DNA from: Amaranthus tricolor
Lineage: Eukaryota > Streptophyta > Magnoliopsida > Caryophyllales > Amaranthaceae
DNA: 64,000 nt
Direction: 5' to 3'
Assembly (NCBI RefSeq): GCF_026212465.1
Contig: NC_080063.1
Coordinates: forward strand, 18,894,797-18,958,796
How positions within the stretch are numbered: the first letter of the stretch is position 1; the number at the start of each line of letters is the position of its first letter. Below are positions 10,156 to 21,708 of the stretch, one piece after another. The notes below the pieces were generated by a model. It was given only the letters and a program-made list of their open reading frames with translations. It did no database searches and was not told the DNA's origin. Made by a program: the position numbers and the translations under genes.

Positions 10156-11413
10156 AATAATTGATTAAACTTATAAGAGAATAATTAGGAAATAAATAAT
10201 TAATATTCTTAATACTCATAATTGATTAATTTATCTTATAAATTAATTAGGTAATAAATTGAGAGAATAATTAGAGAATATAAAAGAGGTTTTTACAAAT
10301 AAAACGTGGCAAATTGAGAGAATATAAAAGAGCTAAATTGAGAGAATAAATTGAGAGAATACATTTAATTCTATTCCTAGATAGAAGAATAAGTAGTTAT
10401 CTCTAACATATCTAAGTAATTGGAATCAAAGCAATAACATATTTTACGGAAAATATTGATAAATTAATTAGGTAATAAATTGAGAGTATAATGAGTAAAT
10501 TGATTTGTCTTATACCCTAAATAAATTTACAATAAAGTGAGAGTATAATCATATAATTATCAGTATAATTGATTGATACGTTGTAAGGGGTTCAGTACTG
10601 GAAAGTGGCAAATTAAGGTAAAAGAGAATACAATTAGTACCTCATATTATTGTCAGTATAATATATTAGTACACGTCATTATCAGTATAATTAGTTTATT
10701 CTAAAATGCCTTGCGGAAAATTAGGTAATAACTTGATTGATTTATTTTATAAACTAATTAGGTAATTAATCGAGAGAATAATTATTAATTGATTTATTTT
10801 ATATTCCCTAATTAAATTTAGAGAATAATTAGATAATAACTTGAGAGTAAATTTTGGAAAATTAGTAAACTAATTTGTCTTATATTCCCTAAATAACTTA
10901 CAATATAATAAATGCATAATCATATCATTGTTAGTATATTGAGAGAATACATTGAACTCTATTTTTAGATAGGAGAATATAAAAGAGGTAAATTGATGAT
11001 AAAACCTCCGTAATAATTAGATAATAAATTAGGAAATAATAAAATTAGATAATAAATTTAAGTAATAGTATGAGAATAATTAGGAAATAATTGATTAATA
11101 CTCATAATTCTTTTGCTTGTTCCTTTTACATATTACTTCGTATGTAAAACCTCCATATCATAATTCAAAACTTATTAATTAAACAGTTATTTTATACCTT
11201 AATTTCTATATATATTGCCTAATGTCCATAAAAACCATAGTAAACCCTCATTTCTTACTAAACCACATTATACAAATAACGGCTCCCCAAAGTCTTTGAC
11301 ACAAGTGATATCAATGTGAACACCGGGGTGTGGAGGATTATGGCAAAGGTTAAATTATATATATTGCGTATTGTCTATAAATATCTTAGTAAACCCTCAT
11401 TTTTAATCATTTA
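10156..11413. repeat. Degenerate AT-rich repeats
   Basis: Many diverged copies of motifs such as AATTAGGTAATAA and TTGAGAGAATA. A short direct repeat around AGTAAACCCTCATTT occurs near 11240 and 11390. No gene recognised. Confidence 0.55.
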
Positions 11414-11415
11414 TA

Positions 11416-11674
11416 CTCCTTTTGAACCAATTTAGATGTCTCATTTGCTTGGGCACGGTTATTAAGGATGATGTAGGGTCCATTAAAAAGAATAAGTAGT
11501 ATAGGGTAAATAGTGAAGGATAGTTGGATAAGTAAGGTATATGGGGGTATATTCGTAATTATTTGTGTGAACTAAGGATATTTAGGTAAAAAAAGATTGA
11601 CAAAAATAGAAATGGGCAACTAAAAAGACTTTGTCAAATAAGGAAATGGGACAACTAAATTGGTTCAGAGGGAA
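11416..11674. mobile_element. Stowaway-type MITE
   Basis: Ends CTCCTTTTGAACCAATTTAG (then ATGTCTCATTTG) and AAATGGGACAACTAAATTGG (then TTCAGAGGGAA) form inverted repeats flanked by TA at 11414-11415 and 11675-11676. Non-coding. Confidence 0.85.
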
Positions 11675-11689
11675 TATAATTTATTTTAT

Positions 11690-12955
11690 CGGATATTTCA
11701 TGATATACCACTGAGTTTCTTCGAAATTCACCATATACCACACGAAATGTTTTAATTCACCATATACCATTGAGTTTACGTCCGTTAGCACAGAATACCA
11801 TTAATGACAACTGCCGTCAGTGTGCCGTCAGCACTTCCTTCCTCTAGGGTTCTCTCCATTGAATTCCTCCATTTCCCTCTCTCTCCTCATCGAGAAGGTA
11901 CTAATTTCTCTTTAATTTCTAAATTTATCATCAAGAAAATTAAATTCAAGCTTCAAATTTTGAATTTTCAATTATCAAATTTTGATTTGAGATTTTGAAT
12001 AGTTTTAGCAGCATCAATAGCATTTGCACTAATCTCAAACCCTCTTATAGATCTTGTTAAATTGTTTTTGCCTCTTGCAGAGAAAGACCATGGAAGTTTG
12101 TTTTCTATGTCAAACAAGAGAAACCCAGTTAAAACAAGAAGAACCCAATTAAAAAAGAAAAAGAAAAACATGCAAAGCAAGATTAACCTTTGAATTCAAC
12201 AACTTCAAGTGTTGATTTATCAAAAAAAAATCAGGAGGAAGATTAGTAGATCCGACTTCAGTATTATTTTCCAATCAATCAAGAATCTCAAAATTCTAAT
12301 TTTATAAACGAAAAAAAGGTTTCAGTTAAGGCACAGAAAGATGGAAATACACATTCAGATCTCCAAAATACCAACAAAAAAATCTCATAAACATCCAATT
12401 AAAAGACACAACAATTTAAATCAACACCCAGCTTCCCAAAATTCCCAAAAAATATCAAAAAACAAATCTTTTACAAAACTTAACCAAAACCCAATTACCA
12501 AAACCAAATAAAAATAGCAAAAGGCTGAGAAATTGATGAATATGTTAATCAAATTAATTACCTTGTATCAAATAGAATCAAAGAATAAATCCAAAGGTAT
12601 GAAAAATCTGAAATGATCAGAGTGTGCGATGAGAACGGATGAAGAAAATTTTGTTTGATTTGAAATGGTTGAATTGAAAGAGGAGAGAGAAATGAGACTT
12701 AATGAGAAGGGATGAAGAGGCTGATGAAAAAGGATGTGAACAGTGGATTCACCGTTCATCAAGCCTAATAATGGCGCCAGTTGAATGCGTAAGGGCATAT
12801 TGGTAATTTACCACAAACGGCACACTGACGGCAGTTGTCATTAATGGTATTCTGTGCTAACATATGTAAACTCAATGGTATATGGTGAATTAAAACATTT
12901 CGTGTGGTATATGGTGAATTTCGAAAAAACTCAGTGGTATATCATGTAATATTCG
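11690..12955. mobile_element. Non-autonomous MULE with long terminal inverted repeats, 1266 bp
   Basis: Long inverted ends of roughly 140 bp run from CGGATATTTCATGATATACC inward to CAACTGCCGTCAGTGTGCCG, and their reverse ends at CATGTAATATTCG. A perfect 9-bp direct repeat TTATTTTAT flanks the element (11681-11689 and 12956-12964), the size expected for Mutator-type insertion. The roughly 950-bp interior has no recognisable transposase. The interior includes leader-like sequence (CTAGGGTTCTCTCC), which could be captured host DNA. Confidence 0.85.
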
Positions 12956-13346
12956 TTATTTTATTTGTTGTATAATAAGATAATTGTACAAAAGTTAAAT
13001 TATAGAAGTGGAGTATTATTTTACGTTTAAAAATAGATTCTTTACATTTTGACATTAAGATGTTTCATAATAATTTTTAATAAATAGGAATAATGAGTAA
13101 TTAACATTATATTTTTTTAAAACAAAATTCTTTTCTAAAAAAATATTTTAAATATGTCGTGCATGGCACGGGTAAATATATATTGTGGGCAAATGTATGA
13201 CAAAAGTTAAATTATTTACCGTAAATGGATGAAAGGTTAGAATATTAATGTTAATTTTCTCTAAAATTTAACATTTTATCATAATTACTTTGCATACCGA
13301 TCATTCAGCTATAATTATGGATGTCATTGTTAATCCTTCTTCTAAA

Positions 13347-13829
13347 GGGAAATTTAACTTGTAACATTGAATTTTCATAAAATATTAGTGGTAGCAATTT
13401 TGTAAGTTTTTTCCACATGGTAGCATCCGTTTTATACCTTATCTAACTGTGGTAATATTTTCCGTTAAATTCTTATCAATTTTTGTTTAATTCACCATTT
13501 TGACTTTTTACTCTTATTAAGTGTTAGGTTGTTGTCTTTACAATTTGCCCTAAACATTTGAGAACGTTGATAAATTAAACGGTGAATTAAACGTCAAAAT
13601 GGTGAATGAAAGATTCGAGAACATAAAAATGGTTTAGGGCAAATTATAAAAACAACAACCAACGTAGAAACGTCAAAATGGTAAATTAAATGGAAATTGA
13701 CAAGAATTTAATGGAAAATGCTACGTCAGTTAGATAAGGTATAAACTAAATGTTACAATCTGAAAAATCTTACAAAAGTACTACTACTAATATTTCATGA
13801 AAATTCGAAGTTAACACGTGAAATTTTCC
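13347..13829. mobile_element. MULE-like MITE, 483 bp
   Basis: Inverted ends (GGGAAATTTAACTTG, then TTGAATTTTCAT; right AATTCGAAGTTAACACG, then TGAAATTTTCC) with further inverted similarity inside (CACCATTTTGAC / GTCAAAATGGTGA). Flanks TCTTCTAAA (13338-13346) and TTTTCTAAA (13830-13838) match at 8 of 9 bases, as expected for an aged 9-bp target duplication. Confidence 0.75.
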
Positions 13830-13838
13830 TTTTCTAAA

Positions 13839-14657
13839 CTCTAATAGTAGCTTTTATGAGCAGATGCACCAGATTTAGTATGATGATGATTGACTATTTT
13901 AGCTAGAAGTGCATAGTTTGGGGTAAAGCCTGTGCTAAGTATTAAGTATGAATTCTTAACATGCACCACCCTTTCCTAAATCATGCTAAAATGAGCTGCA
14001 TAAAAAGGGTACTTTTATTTGTTACAAAACCCATGAAGCCAACCAAACAAGCATATGCAGAAACTGAAAATGCAATTCGAAGAATAACAAGTTAGGGATA
14101 GATAGTGGGATGATACCTCAAAACTCAAAAGAATTCAGAAAATGGAGGTGTTTTATTGCTTTAAGCACAGGATCGCAATTCCCATCTATAACTTGAAAAA
14201 AAAAAAAGAGATCTCACGAAACGTTATGCCCATTATCTGGTACGGTCTTTGTTCATCCATCCATTTTGAGGCTTATTCAAAACCAAAATACATGAGTTTT
14301 TCTTTTCCCCTCAAACTCATGTTTGGCGTGTTCTTCGGCCACTTGCCGCCGGCGGTGGTAATTGATTGAGTACGGTACATGCTACATTCAGGGAAGCAGG
14401 AAGGGGAAGGGGTAGCGAGTACACGTTTCAATAATGGCAACCATCCCAGAGAAACATACATAATTGTAATTGCAATCTAAAGAAATGGAGATTGGAGGGA
14501 AAGATGTATCGTTATTCGACTTATTTCCCCCAATTCTAGGGTTTTTTCTTCACAATCGATAAAAGTTAAAAAGACCACATTGTGAGATTGGCATTACGAA
14601 TCATTTGTAAAAATGTTAAAATTTCAAGCCTCATTCTTTAAGAAATTTTTTAAATTT
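13839..14657. other. Intergenic DNA, no gene seen
   Basis: Mixed-composition sequence. Short open frames at 14142-14369 (+) and 14273-14461 (-) have no recognisable features. Confidence 0.5.
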
Positions 14658-14771
14658 GAGTCTATTCCCAGATTATGATTTAAAACAAGACTAATTGCCA
14701 CTTTGTATTTTTTGGGAAAGTATTTCTCACAATACCGTCCACGTGGAAAATTATTTTTTTTTTATTTTTTC

Positions 14772-14911
14772 AGACAAAACCGCCACTTGAGATGGCGGTT
14801 TGCCTTAAGCACAAAAACGCCACATGAAGTGGCGGTTTGGTCAAGGCAAACCGCCATCTCAAGTGGCGGTTTGGTCCAGGTAAACCGCCACTTCATTTGG
14901 CGGTTTGCTTG
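14772..14911. repeat. Short-palindrome array (AAACCGCC..GGCGGTTT), one end of the PMD element
   Basis: At least three opposing pairs of AAACCGCCA and TGGCGGTTT half-sites, joined by short linkers such as GGTCAAGGC. Because the array reads similarly on both strands it creates overlapping open frames on + and -, which are not genes. Confidence 0.85.
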
Positions 14912-15115
14912 TGGCTTGATTTTTTTTTCTTTCATTTTAAAATAGTGAACGCAACATACATTAAAGTAGTTCAATATCATCTATTCCATAATAATTAATT
15001 ACGAACCGGCTTGTTTTGAAAAAAATAATTATGAAAATAATACAAAGATATATTACAGTTATGGAAAGTCATACAATAAGTTGAAGTCATATAAGAATAT
15101 ACAAAGTTTGTTAAA

Positions 15116-17284
15116 CTACAACCCCCGGCCCCTTTTGTTTTGCGCACCGGTGGATGATGATGGTGTGAACTCGTCAACCTCCGCAATGACATTAAGAGCA
15201 GGAGCTCGTCGTTGACTAGCACGCTGATATGTGATAATCCTTTGCGGAGGCGATGGATGTGGAGGAGAAGTGTTGATGGAAGCCGGGGGAACGAACGGAG
15301 ACATAGTAGCGGATGTCGATGGCGATCTGGAAGACCGACCTCGAGTAGATGAGCGCTGGCGACCTCTTGTGGACCGAGAACTGGATCCTTCGGAAGAGCT
15401 ACCTCGATGGGTTGAACTCCTTGGAGAAGGAGTGTGGAATGTGTCATCTACCCCGCCAATGACGGGTGGAGTCGGTATGAGGTACTCATAACCCGCCTGA
15501 CTCAATGCATTGGTCAACGACGCGTTAATGGAGCCTAAGGTCTGAGAACATAGCCGATACCCCACGTCAACTGGCGATGTAGCGGCCCCTTAAATCGTGT
15601 CATTACATTGTATGAGCACCGATCGGATGCGCTCAGCCTGTTTGTTATCATTATATTGTTAAAAGAGTTACTTAAAACTATTACTATTCGTTATGAGTTT
15701 TGAAAGAAAACGTACCAGTAACGTAGATGTCGGATGGTAATGTGATCCTGGTTGCGCAAATGTGGTGTTCGTTAAGCGTAATATGGAGATACGCCTGTAC
15801 CAACTCATGTACATAGCAGAGCTATGACCTGTGAAGTTATCTCCTCCAACCAATCTAGATGCTCGGTCGTTCCACGCATCTACATGCAATCTATGTCGTA
15901 CGAGGTAGTTCTTGTCCCCAGTCCTCCCATCGATCGCATGTAGTTGAGGTTGGGTGTCACAGGCTTGCGGAATTACCTGCTCCAAACCGAATTGACGCAT
16001 GACACGATCCGGGAGATGTAGCTCGACGATGTCAAAGCAAATAAGAGGACAACGCGATCTCCAAATCTCGTGGCCCGATGTACATATGTGCGGTAGAGCT
16101 TCAATCTTAGCCGCTGTGTAAGGCTGCCATGTCATCTGTAATAGAAATCAAAATGCTTAGTAAAGTATACAATTTATTCATAACTAATACAAATAGTAAA
16201 TGTTACTAACCTGTTCGTCCCGTTGTCGATCTAGTGCGTCCCTAGTAGACGAGAGTATGTGGGGAGTGGGATCTCGAAAGATATACGCGAAGCCAGCTGC
16301 AAACAAATAAACATTGATTAACATTTTCATCTATCATAAAATAGTGAAATTATGAATTTGAATAGTGAATTGAGTGTTGCTACCTTACTGCCAAAGGATC
16401 CATCCCGCGCCGATGCTGTGACCCTAATATCGGTTCAAAATCATCCGCGTCATCTTCCTGATCATGTTGCCCATCTGGTCGAACCGTCCGAATAATGGGC
16501 CTTCCTATATGAATGTGCTCCCATGACCATATCTGTAACAACATCAAGCATCCACCCATGTCCTTGGCACCCTTACGAGATGCTCGACATAAGTTATGAT
16601 ACAGATACGCTAGGGTAGCACTTCCCCAACTGTACTCATCTACGCGCTCCAAGTCTCCCAGTAGAGGGAGATAGATCAACTGTACCGAGTCGCCGCTCTT
16701 GTCCGGAAACAAGATGCATCCAAACAGGTACAAGATGTAAGCTCGGGCATGTCTGTCAACCGTCACATCATCTGCATCATCCTCAAGCGCGCTAAAATGC
16801 TGTCGGAGCCAAGTCAGCTTCAATGACGATCCAACGATGATCTTCGGCTGTGAGGGGTCTTGAGGGTTTTCCGGCTAAACCCCTAGCAGCTCATGTACTA
16901 ATGCTGGCCAATTTCCCTCCCCATGACCAATGACTGCTTGTCCTTCAACCGGCAGTCCCATGATAACTGCCACATCTTGCAACGTGATCGTTGCCTCGCC
17001 AACTGTGAGGTGGAAGGTATGTGTCTTCGGCCTCCACCTCTCCACCAATGCAGTGATAAGAGCTCGATCGAGCTCTAAGCCCCCGCCCAACAACCGGTGA
17101 ATGTATCTGAAACCAGCTAGCTCGACTACGTCTAATACCCTGTCATCCACCTCCCACCGTAACGTACTCGCCTGGTAGTGCTGACGAGTAACCAATTGGG
17201 CAGTGGAGCCCTCCCACGCAGCTACGCTCTTTGTGTCGCCTGAAGCGTAAGCACTGATGGATCAACTGGGCCCGACATCGCCAT
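15116..17284 (-). pseudogene. Plant mobile domain (PMD, MAIN-like) gene, broken
   Basis: The start at 17284 reads MAMSGPVDPSVLTLQAT. A one-base loss near 17230 shifts the frame, after which VAAWEGSTAQLVTRQHYQ continues. PMD-type sequence follows (DDRVLDVVELAGFRYIHRLL; RWRPKTHTFHLTVGEATITL; QDVAVIMGLPVEGQ; YILYLFGCILFPDKSGDSV; YLPLLGDLERVDEYSWGSA). An in-frame TAG sits near 16876. Further exons lie at about 16212-16297 (GFAYIFRDPTPHIL) and 15716-16135 (MTWQPYTAAKIEALPHI), and a last exon from about 15638, with an in-frame TAA near 15590, runs to a Ser/Arg-rich tail ending RGRGL at 15116. Family knowledge: PMD domains occur in transposons and in host MAIN/MAIL1 proteins linked to silencing. Three lesions make this copy non-functional. 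Confidence 0.8.
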
Positions 17285-18027
17285 GATCGCTGTTACGTGT
17301 TTTTCATCGCCATAAATGTTATAAAAATCATAAAAATATCATGACTTCCCTCGCATTATCCAAATTTGCAACCAATTCAACATGTTTTTCAATGGGATAA
17401 TGATCTTTCATGTGATATCCCCACCAATTTGCTACCAATTTGCAACCAATATCATGACTTCCTCACCCCAATACACTATAACGGGAAGTGTAAATTTGAA
17501 TACAAGAATTTGTGATACTAAGGTATTTAAACACTTATTATAAGGTTCATTTCAAATATAAAAGCTAAAAATACCATGAATATATACAAAAACCATTAAA
17601 CTAACCCTACAAAGTAATAAATTTTCATTGAAGCATTTCATCAAACACTTTATATCCATACAAACAAATCCTAAAATTCTAAGTACAAATGTGTAAAACG
17701 TAAGCTTAAATCATGAAAACAATAGAATGTAACAAACAATTAACGTTTTTATAACTTCAATTCAAAACAATAATGAACAAAAAAACAATTTGCATATCGA
17801 ACAAAAATTAGGGTTTTATTCATACCTTAAATGAGGATGAAAATGAACTAGTACACAAGGAGAAGATGGGAATGTAGATGATTAGCTTAGTTAAATGAGA
17901 GGAATTGTAAATTTGACGTAAATGAGAGTGAAGAATTTTTTTTTTTTAAGGAAAATCGGCAGCAACAATGGAATGAAGAGCAAAATGGAATACAGTGAAG
18001 AACTCACGACATTCTGTTCTTTTGTAC

Positions 18028-18172
18028 TACTACCAAACCGCCACTTCAAGTGGCGGTTTACTCCACATTATTATTATTTTTTAAAAAAAGATAAAAAAAC
18101 CACAAAACGCCATTTCAAGTAGCGGTTTAGTTAAGATCCCTAAACAAAACCGCCATTTCATGTAGCGGTAAC
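18028..18172. repeat. Short-palindrome array, other end of the PMD element
   Basis: AAACCGCCACTTCAAGTGG followed by CGGTTTA, then degenerate copies (AAACGCCATTTCAAGTAGC; AAACCGCCATTTCATGTAGC). Matches the array at 14772-14911 in inverted context. Confidence 0.8.
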
Positions 18173-18289
18173 ATTAAAAAAAAAAATTCTCAAACCAATC
18201 CTACGTGGACGGTAAACTGGGAAATAATTTCCCATTTTAAGGAAAGTGGGAATTACTTTTAAATTTGGCAATATTATGGGAATAGACTC

Positions 18290-19255
18290 CTAAAAATCGT
18301 ATGACAAATAAAATAAAAATAATTAAATGAAAAATAACTACAAAGCATATTGATTAATTTCTATTTAATAATAATATGTGGGTGTTTGGCAAACACTGAT
18401 AAATGATTTAAACCAGATTATTATAATGACTGATTTGACTAGTTAATTTTGAATTCGTTACTATGAGCAGTTTGTTTAAAAACAGCTTATTCATAACAAT
18501 AAGTTGTTTCAACCAACTAATTTACCAAACTTAGAAATGACTGATTTGACCACCCAACTCTCTAGTTGTATCAAAATAAACTAAAATTACTCAATAAATT
18601 ATTTTGCCAAGCACACTAAAAATGATAAATCAATAAATTGAAACATTATAACAATAATTATACAATACAATAAAAATGTTAAAAAATTGCAAATGTATCA
18701 TCTTAGGAGGCATGAGAAATGAAAAAACATCATTAAATGAGAAATGACGAAATAAAATAAAAATTGTGTCAGATTCATTTATGTTATTTGCATTGAAATT
18801 ATAATATATTCACAAATTCTTACTTGAGACCGTCTTTACAAAAAAAGTCTCAAGTTGAGCTTGCCTAATTTTTTAATATAAAAAAAATAAACTTTCTAAA
18901 CAATGCTTTTTAACTTTTATTTATAGTTTTCCTTTTTCTCTTTCTTGACAAAATTACTCATATTCTTCTCTAAAACTCCATTTATGGTTTTCAATCTCTA
19001 TCTTCCTCTCTCAAACTCCATTGTTGTTTATTTTCTGTTTATCTTTTTCAATATTTGCAAAATCATCAAAGTTATGTATTTATACTTCATCATTTTCGTT
19101 TTTAAAGCTTTCATTTTCATTTCTTTTGGGTTGATTGTGTTATATATTAGTTGGATTTACAGTTTTCTGATTTATTTTTAAATTAAGCTTCATCAATGGT
19201 GTAGATAGTGATATTGAAGAAGACAACAATGTCTACTGTTTGAAGAAAATTAATA
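18290..19255. other. AT-rich intergenic DNA with a possible small MITE
   Basis: No gene seen. A stretch from about 18390 to 18617 has inverted ends GTGTTTGGCAAA / TTTTGCCAAGCAC and may be a MITE. Near 18825 is a GAGACCGTC / GTCTCAAG repeat. The open frame at 18945-19181 is low-complexity. Confidence 0.4.
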
Positions 19256-19259
19256 AAAA

Positions 19260-19405
19260 CAATTGTGGTTATAACATAATATATTGTAACTATAACATAA
19301 TATATTTGGGTTATAATCATAATATATTTAGAGTTATAACATAATATAGTTAAGGTTATAACAAAATATATATTTGTAGTTATAACGTAATAGATTTGGG
19401 TTTAT
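19260..19405. repeat. Short tandem repeat, about 22-27 bp unit
   Basis: Six to seven degenerate copies of GTTATAACATAATATATTTG in direct orientation. Confidence 0.75.
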
Positions 19406-19437
19406 ATCATTATATATTTGTGATATAATACTACAAA

Positions 19438-19545
19438 TTTTTTTTTTTTTTTGCGAAAAGGTAAGTAGTATTAGAACAGAAAAAACTGTACAAGAGTACC
19501 AGAAAATACAATAGGAACATCAACCACCCTTGGTCTTAGTGACTT
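19438..19545 (-). mobile_element. Severely 5'-truncated LINE tail, reverse orientation
   Basis: A 108-bp insert with a T run of about 15 at its left edge (poly(A) on the minus strand) is flanked by a perfect 12-bp direct repeat TAATACTACAAA (19426-19437 and 19546-19557). The insert reads like a LINE 3' end (TTTTCTGTTCTAATACTACT, then TACCTTTTCGC before the A run). Confidence 0.75.
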
Positions 19546-19847
19546 TAATACTACAAAATTGATTATAATAATATAAGCAAATTATTATATGTTATAAAAA
19601 CTTCAAATATATTTAGTTTTAATTCCAAATATATTAAGTTATAACCCTAAATCTATTATTTTAACCCTAAATAGAGCCGTTGGTGAAATTATTTTGAAAT
19701 TTTACCTTACAGATTTTTGATAATCGTTTTAAATAATATCGTTGTACAAAAATCAAAATTAAATACAACCAATGAGATTGTGACATGTGTACTACTCAAT
19801 CCTCTTCCTCCCATTTCCATCCTCTTCATGGAGAGGATCAAGACCAA

Positions 19848-20025
19848 TCCTCCTAGCTAAGAGGATTGTTATTTCCTCTACACATTCAAAAGGATAGTTT
19901 AAAAGAGGAAAGAGAGTATTAAAAGAAAGGTATATCCTCCTGGCTAAGAGGATTGTTATTTCCTCTACACATTCAAAAGGATAGTTTAAAAGAGGAAAGA
20001 GAGTATTTTAGAAAGGTAAATCCTC
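19848..20025. repeat. Tandem duplication, about 87-bp unit
   Basis: Two adjacent copies beginning TCCTCCTAGCTAAGAGG and TCCTCCTGGCTAAGAGG, each continuing through TTGTTATTTCCTCTACACAT and GGATAGTTTAAAAGAGG. Near-identical, so fairly recent. Confidence 0.85.
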
Positions 20026-21700
20026 TAAGAATGTTCATGGTCTAAGATGCTTAATTACATGCGACGATATTAGCAATAAACAAAATTTTAACGCTTACCA
20101 ATATTTGTCTGAATGCACATAAACATATATAAAAAACATTTACTTTACCTTAAAAATAAAGCCTCCTGATCATGTGCCCTTTTTTTAGGGGAGGTTCGGT
20201 CTTGGACCATGTTTTCCCAAAAAAAAAATTTAATTTGGACCGGTAATAACTGTCCGTCAAGATAAATGGACGGATAGTGACGTCAAAAAAATACCTGCGG
20301 GTATATTCACTCACTCGCTAACATTCATATATTAATTATTAAATAATTAATTCTATTGATTATAAAATTAGTAGTCTGCTATATACCCAACTTTAGTAAT
20401 TAGAGTCCATACCCACTTTAATAATTCTTTAATTTAATTATTATTGAAGAGGTATATGTCTGGACTTCGTACTCCGAAGTAGATGATGCAATGCTTTTGT
20501 TGGATTTGCAATGCTTTTGTTGGATTATCCGTATTTATTCATGTAATTTGAGTATTTTGAGACTTTTAATGTATTTGGAGTATTTTGGACAATGTATTTT
20601 ATAATAATTGTTATTAAAACTTAATTTTATAATTTGTATTATATTTTCAATTTTTATATAATAAATACCCGCCTATCCGCGGGTCCCGCCCGCTTAAAAA
20701 ATAGGTGGGTAGCGACAAAAAGTATGCCCACAAATGCGGCTGGGCTTTTGAATATTTATGCCCGCGGGTAGATTTTTTAGGTATTACATGGTTTGCTAGC
20801 CGCCCAAACCCGCCCATAAACACCTCTAGGAGGTTGGTGAGGTATTTTAAAACAAAATGTTATTAGGCCTCTTTGTCAAAACTCATGCACTTGGTTGATA
20901 TTGGTAGCTGGTTTGACAAGTTAGTTATTTAAGTCACTTATTATAGTGATATTTGGTAAAATATTTTTTGGTTGTCGACTGTTTATTAGATTAAAAAAAG
21001 TAAGTCAAAAAGTGAAAAGCTAATATAAAAACTCTCTTAAGTAGCATTATAAATAATAGCTTTTGATTTTCATTTAAAAGCCGGTTTAAAAGTTAACCTA
21101 AAATTTATTTATCAAACAGTTTTTTGGCTGTTTGACTGCTAAATATCCTAAAGACAAAAGTCAACCAAAAAATCAACAAAAAAGCCAATTGCCAAACACC
21201 ACTATTATGTCAAACAATTTGTTAATACAGATTTGAGAGGTCGGATGTTTTTCAATTTACTCTTGATTATCCACTGAGTGAGTTATTTCTGAGGTGAAAA
21301 AAAAGGATTTCATTGGCAAAATTTTGATATTCATAACATACATCGAGATTGCTTACATCTACCCCTATTCCATTCAAATGAGAGCCTCTCTTTCATGCTA
21401 CGTAATGGCACGGGATAATGTCAGATAAATGGGGCAGACTTTAAATAAGATCATGAGTGAATTTGCTGAGTACAATGGAGATTTTGAGCATGTACAGTAT
21501 GTTTGATCGCATCAGGCGCCTCAAAAAATTAGAGGCCTCAATATTAAATTATGTAGTACAACTATGTTAGGTGTGCAAAGATAAAAAATATCATAATTTT
21601 TGAAATTACACCGCTCCTAACTTAGTATATGGCACAAGTGACATAGAGATGACTGTTCGATTCAACCAACCCAAGAACGAGATGATAATATCATTACTAA
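20026..21700. other. Intergenic DNA with fragments of DNA elements
   Basis: No gene seen. Around 20795-20829 the end GGGCGGGTTTGGGCGG.. (minus strand) with TAGAGGTGTTTATGG looks like an hAT-type MITE terminus whose partner end was not found. Around 20870-21200 weak inverted ends (CTCTTTGTCAAA / TTGCCAAACACC) suggest another old MITE. Confidence 0.4.
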
Positions 21701-21708
21701 TACCTTGT

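Larger units (their letters stand above)
14658..18289. mobile_element. Terminal-inverted-repeat element carrying a plant-mobile-domain gene
   Basis: The inverted ends GAGTCTATTCCCA (14658) and TGGGAATAGACTC (18289) are followed inward by a second matching block: TACCGTCCACGTGG near 14731 and CCTACGTGGACGGTA near 18205. Inside these lie arrays of AAACCGCCACTT / AAGTGGCGGTTT palindromes at both ends, and one multi-exon gene on the minus strand. No transposase is visible and no clear target duplication was found. Confidence 0.75.

Noticed and set aside
14703..14980. Overlapping open frames on both strands with repeated ANRHLKWRF-like text
   Set aside because: Produced by the AAACCGCC/GGCGGTTT palindrome array, which reads similarly on both strands.
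16380..17195. Two separate minus-strand proteins
   Set aside because: They lie in the same frame, separated by a single in-frame TAG, and read as one PMD exon.
20191..20836. Possible 8-bp duplication GGAGGTTC/GGAGGTTG bounding an hAT element
   Set aside because: The left side lacks a TAGGG-type terminus, so the match is probably chance.
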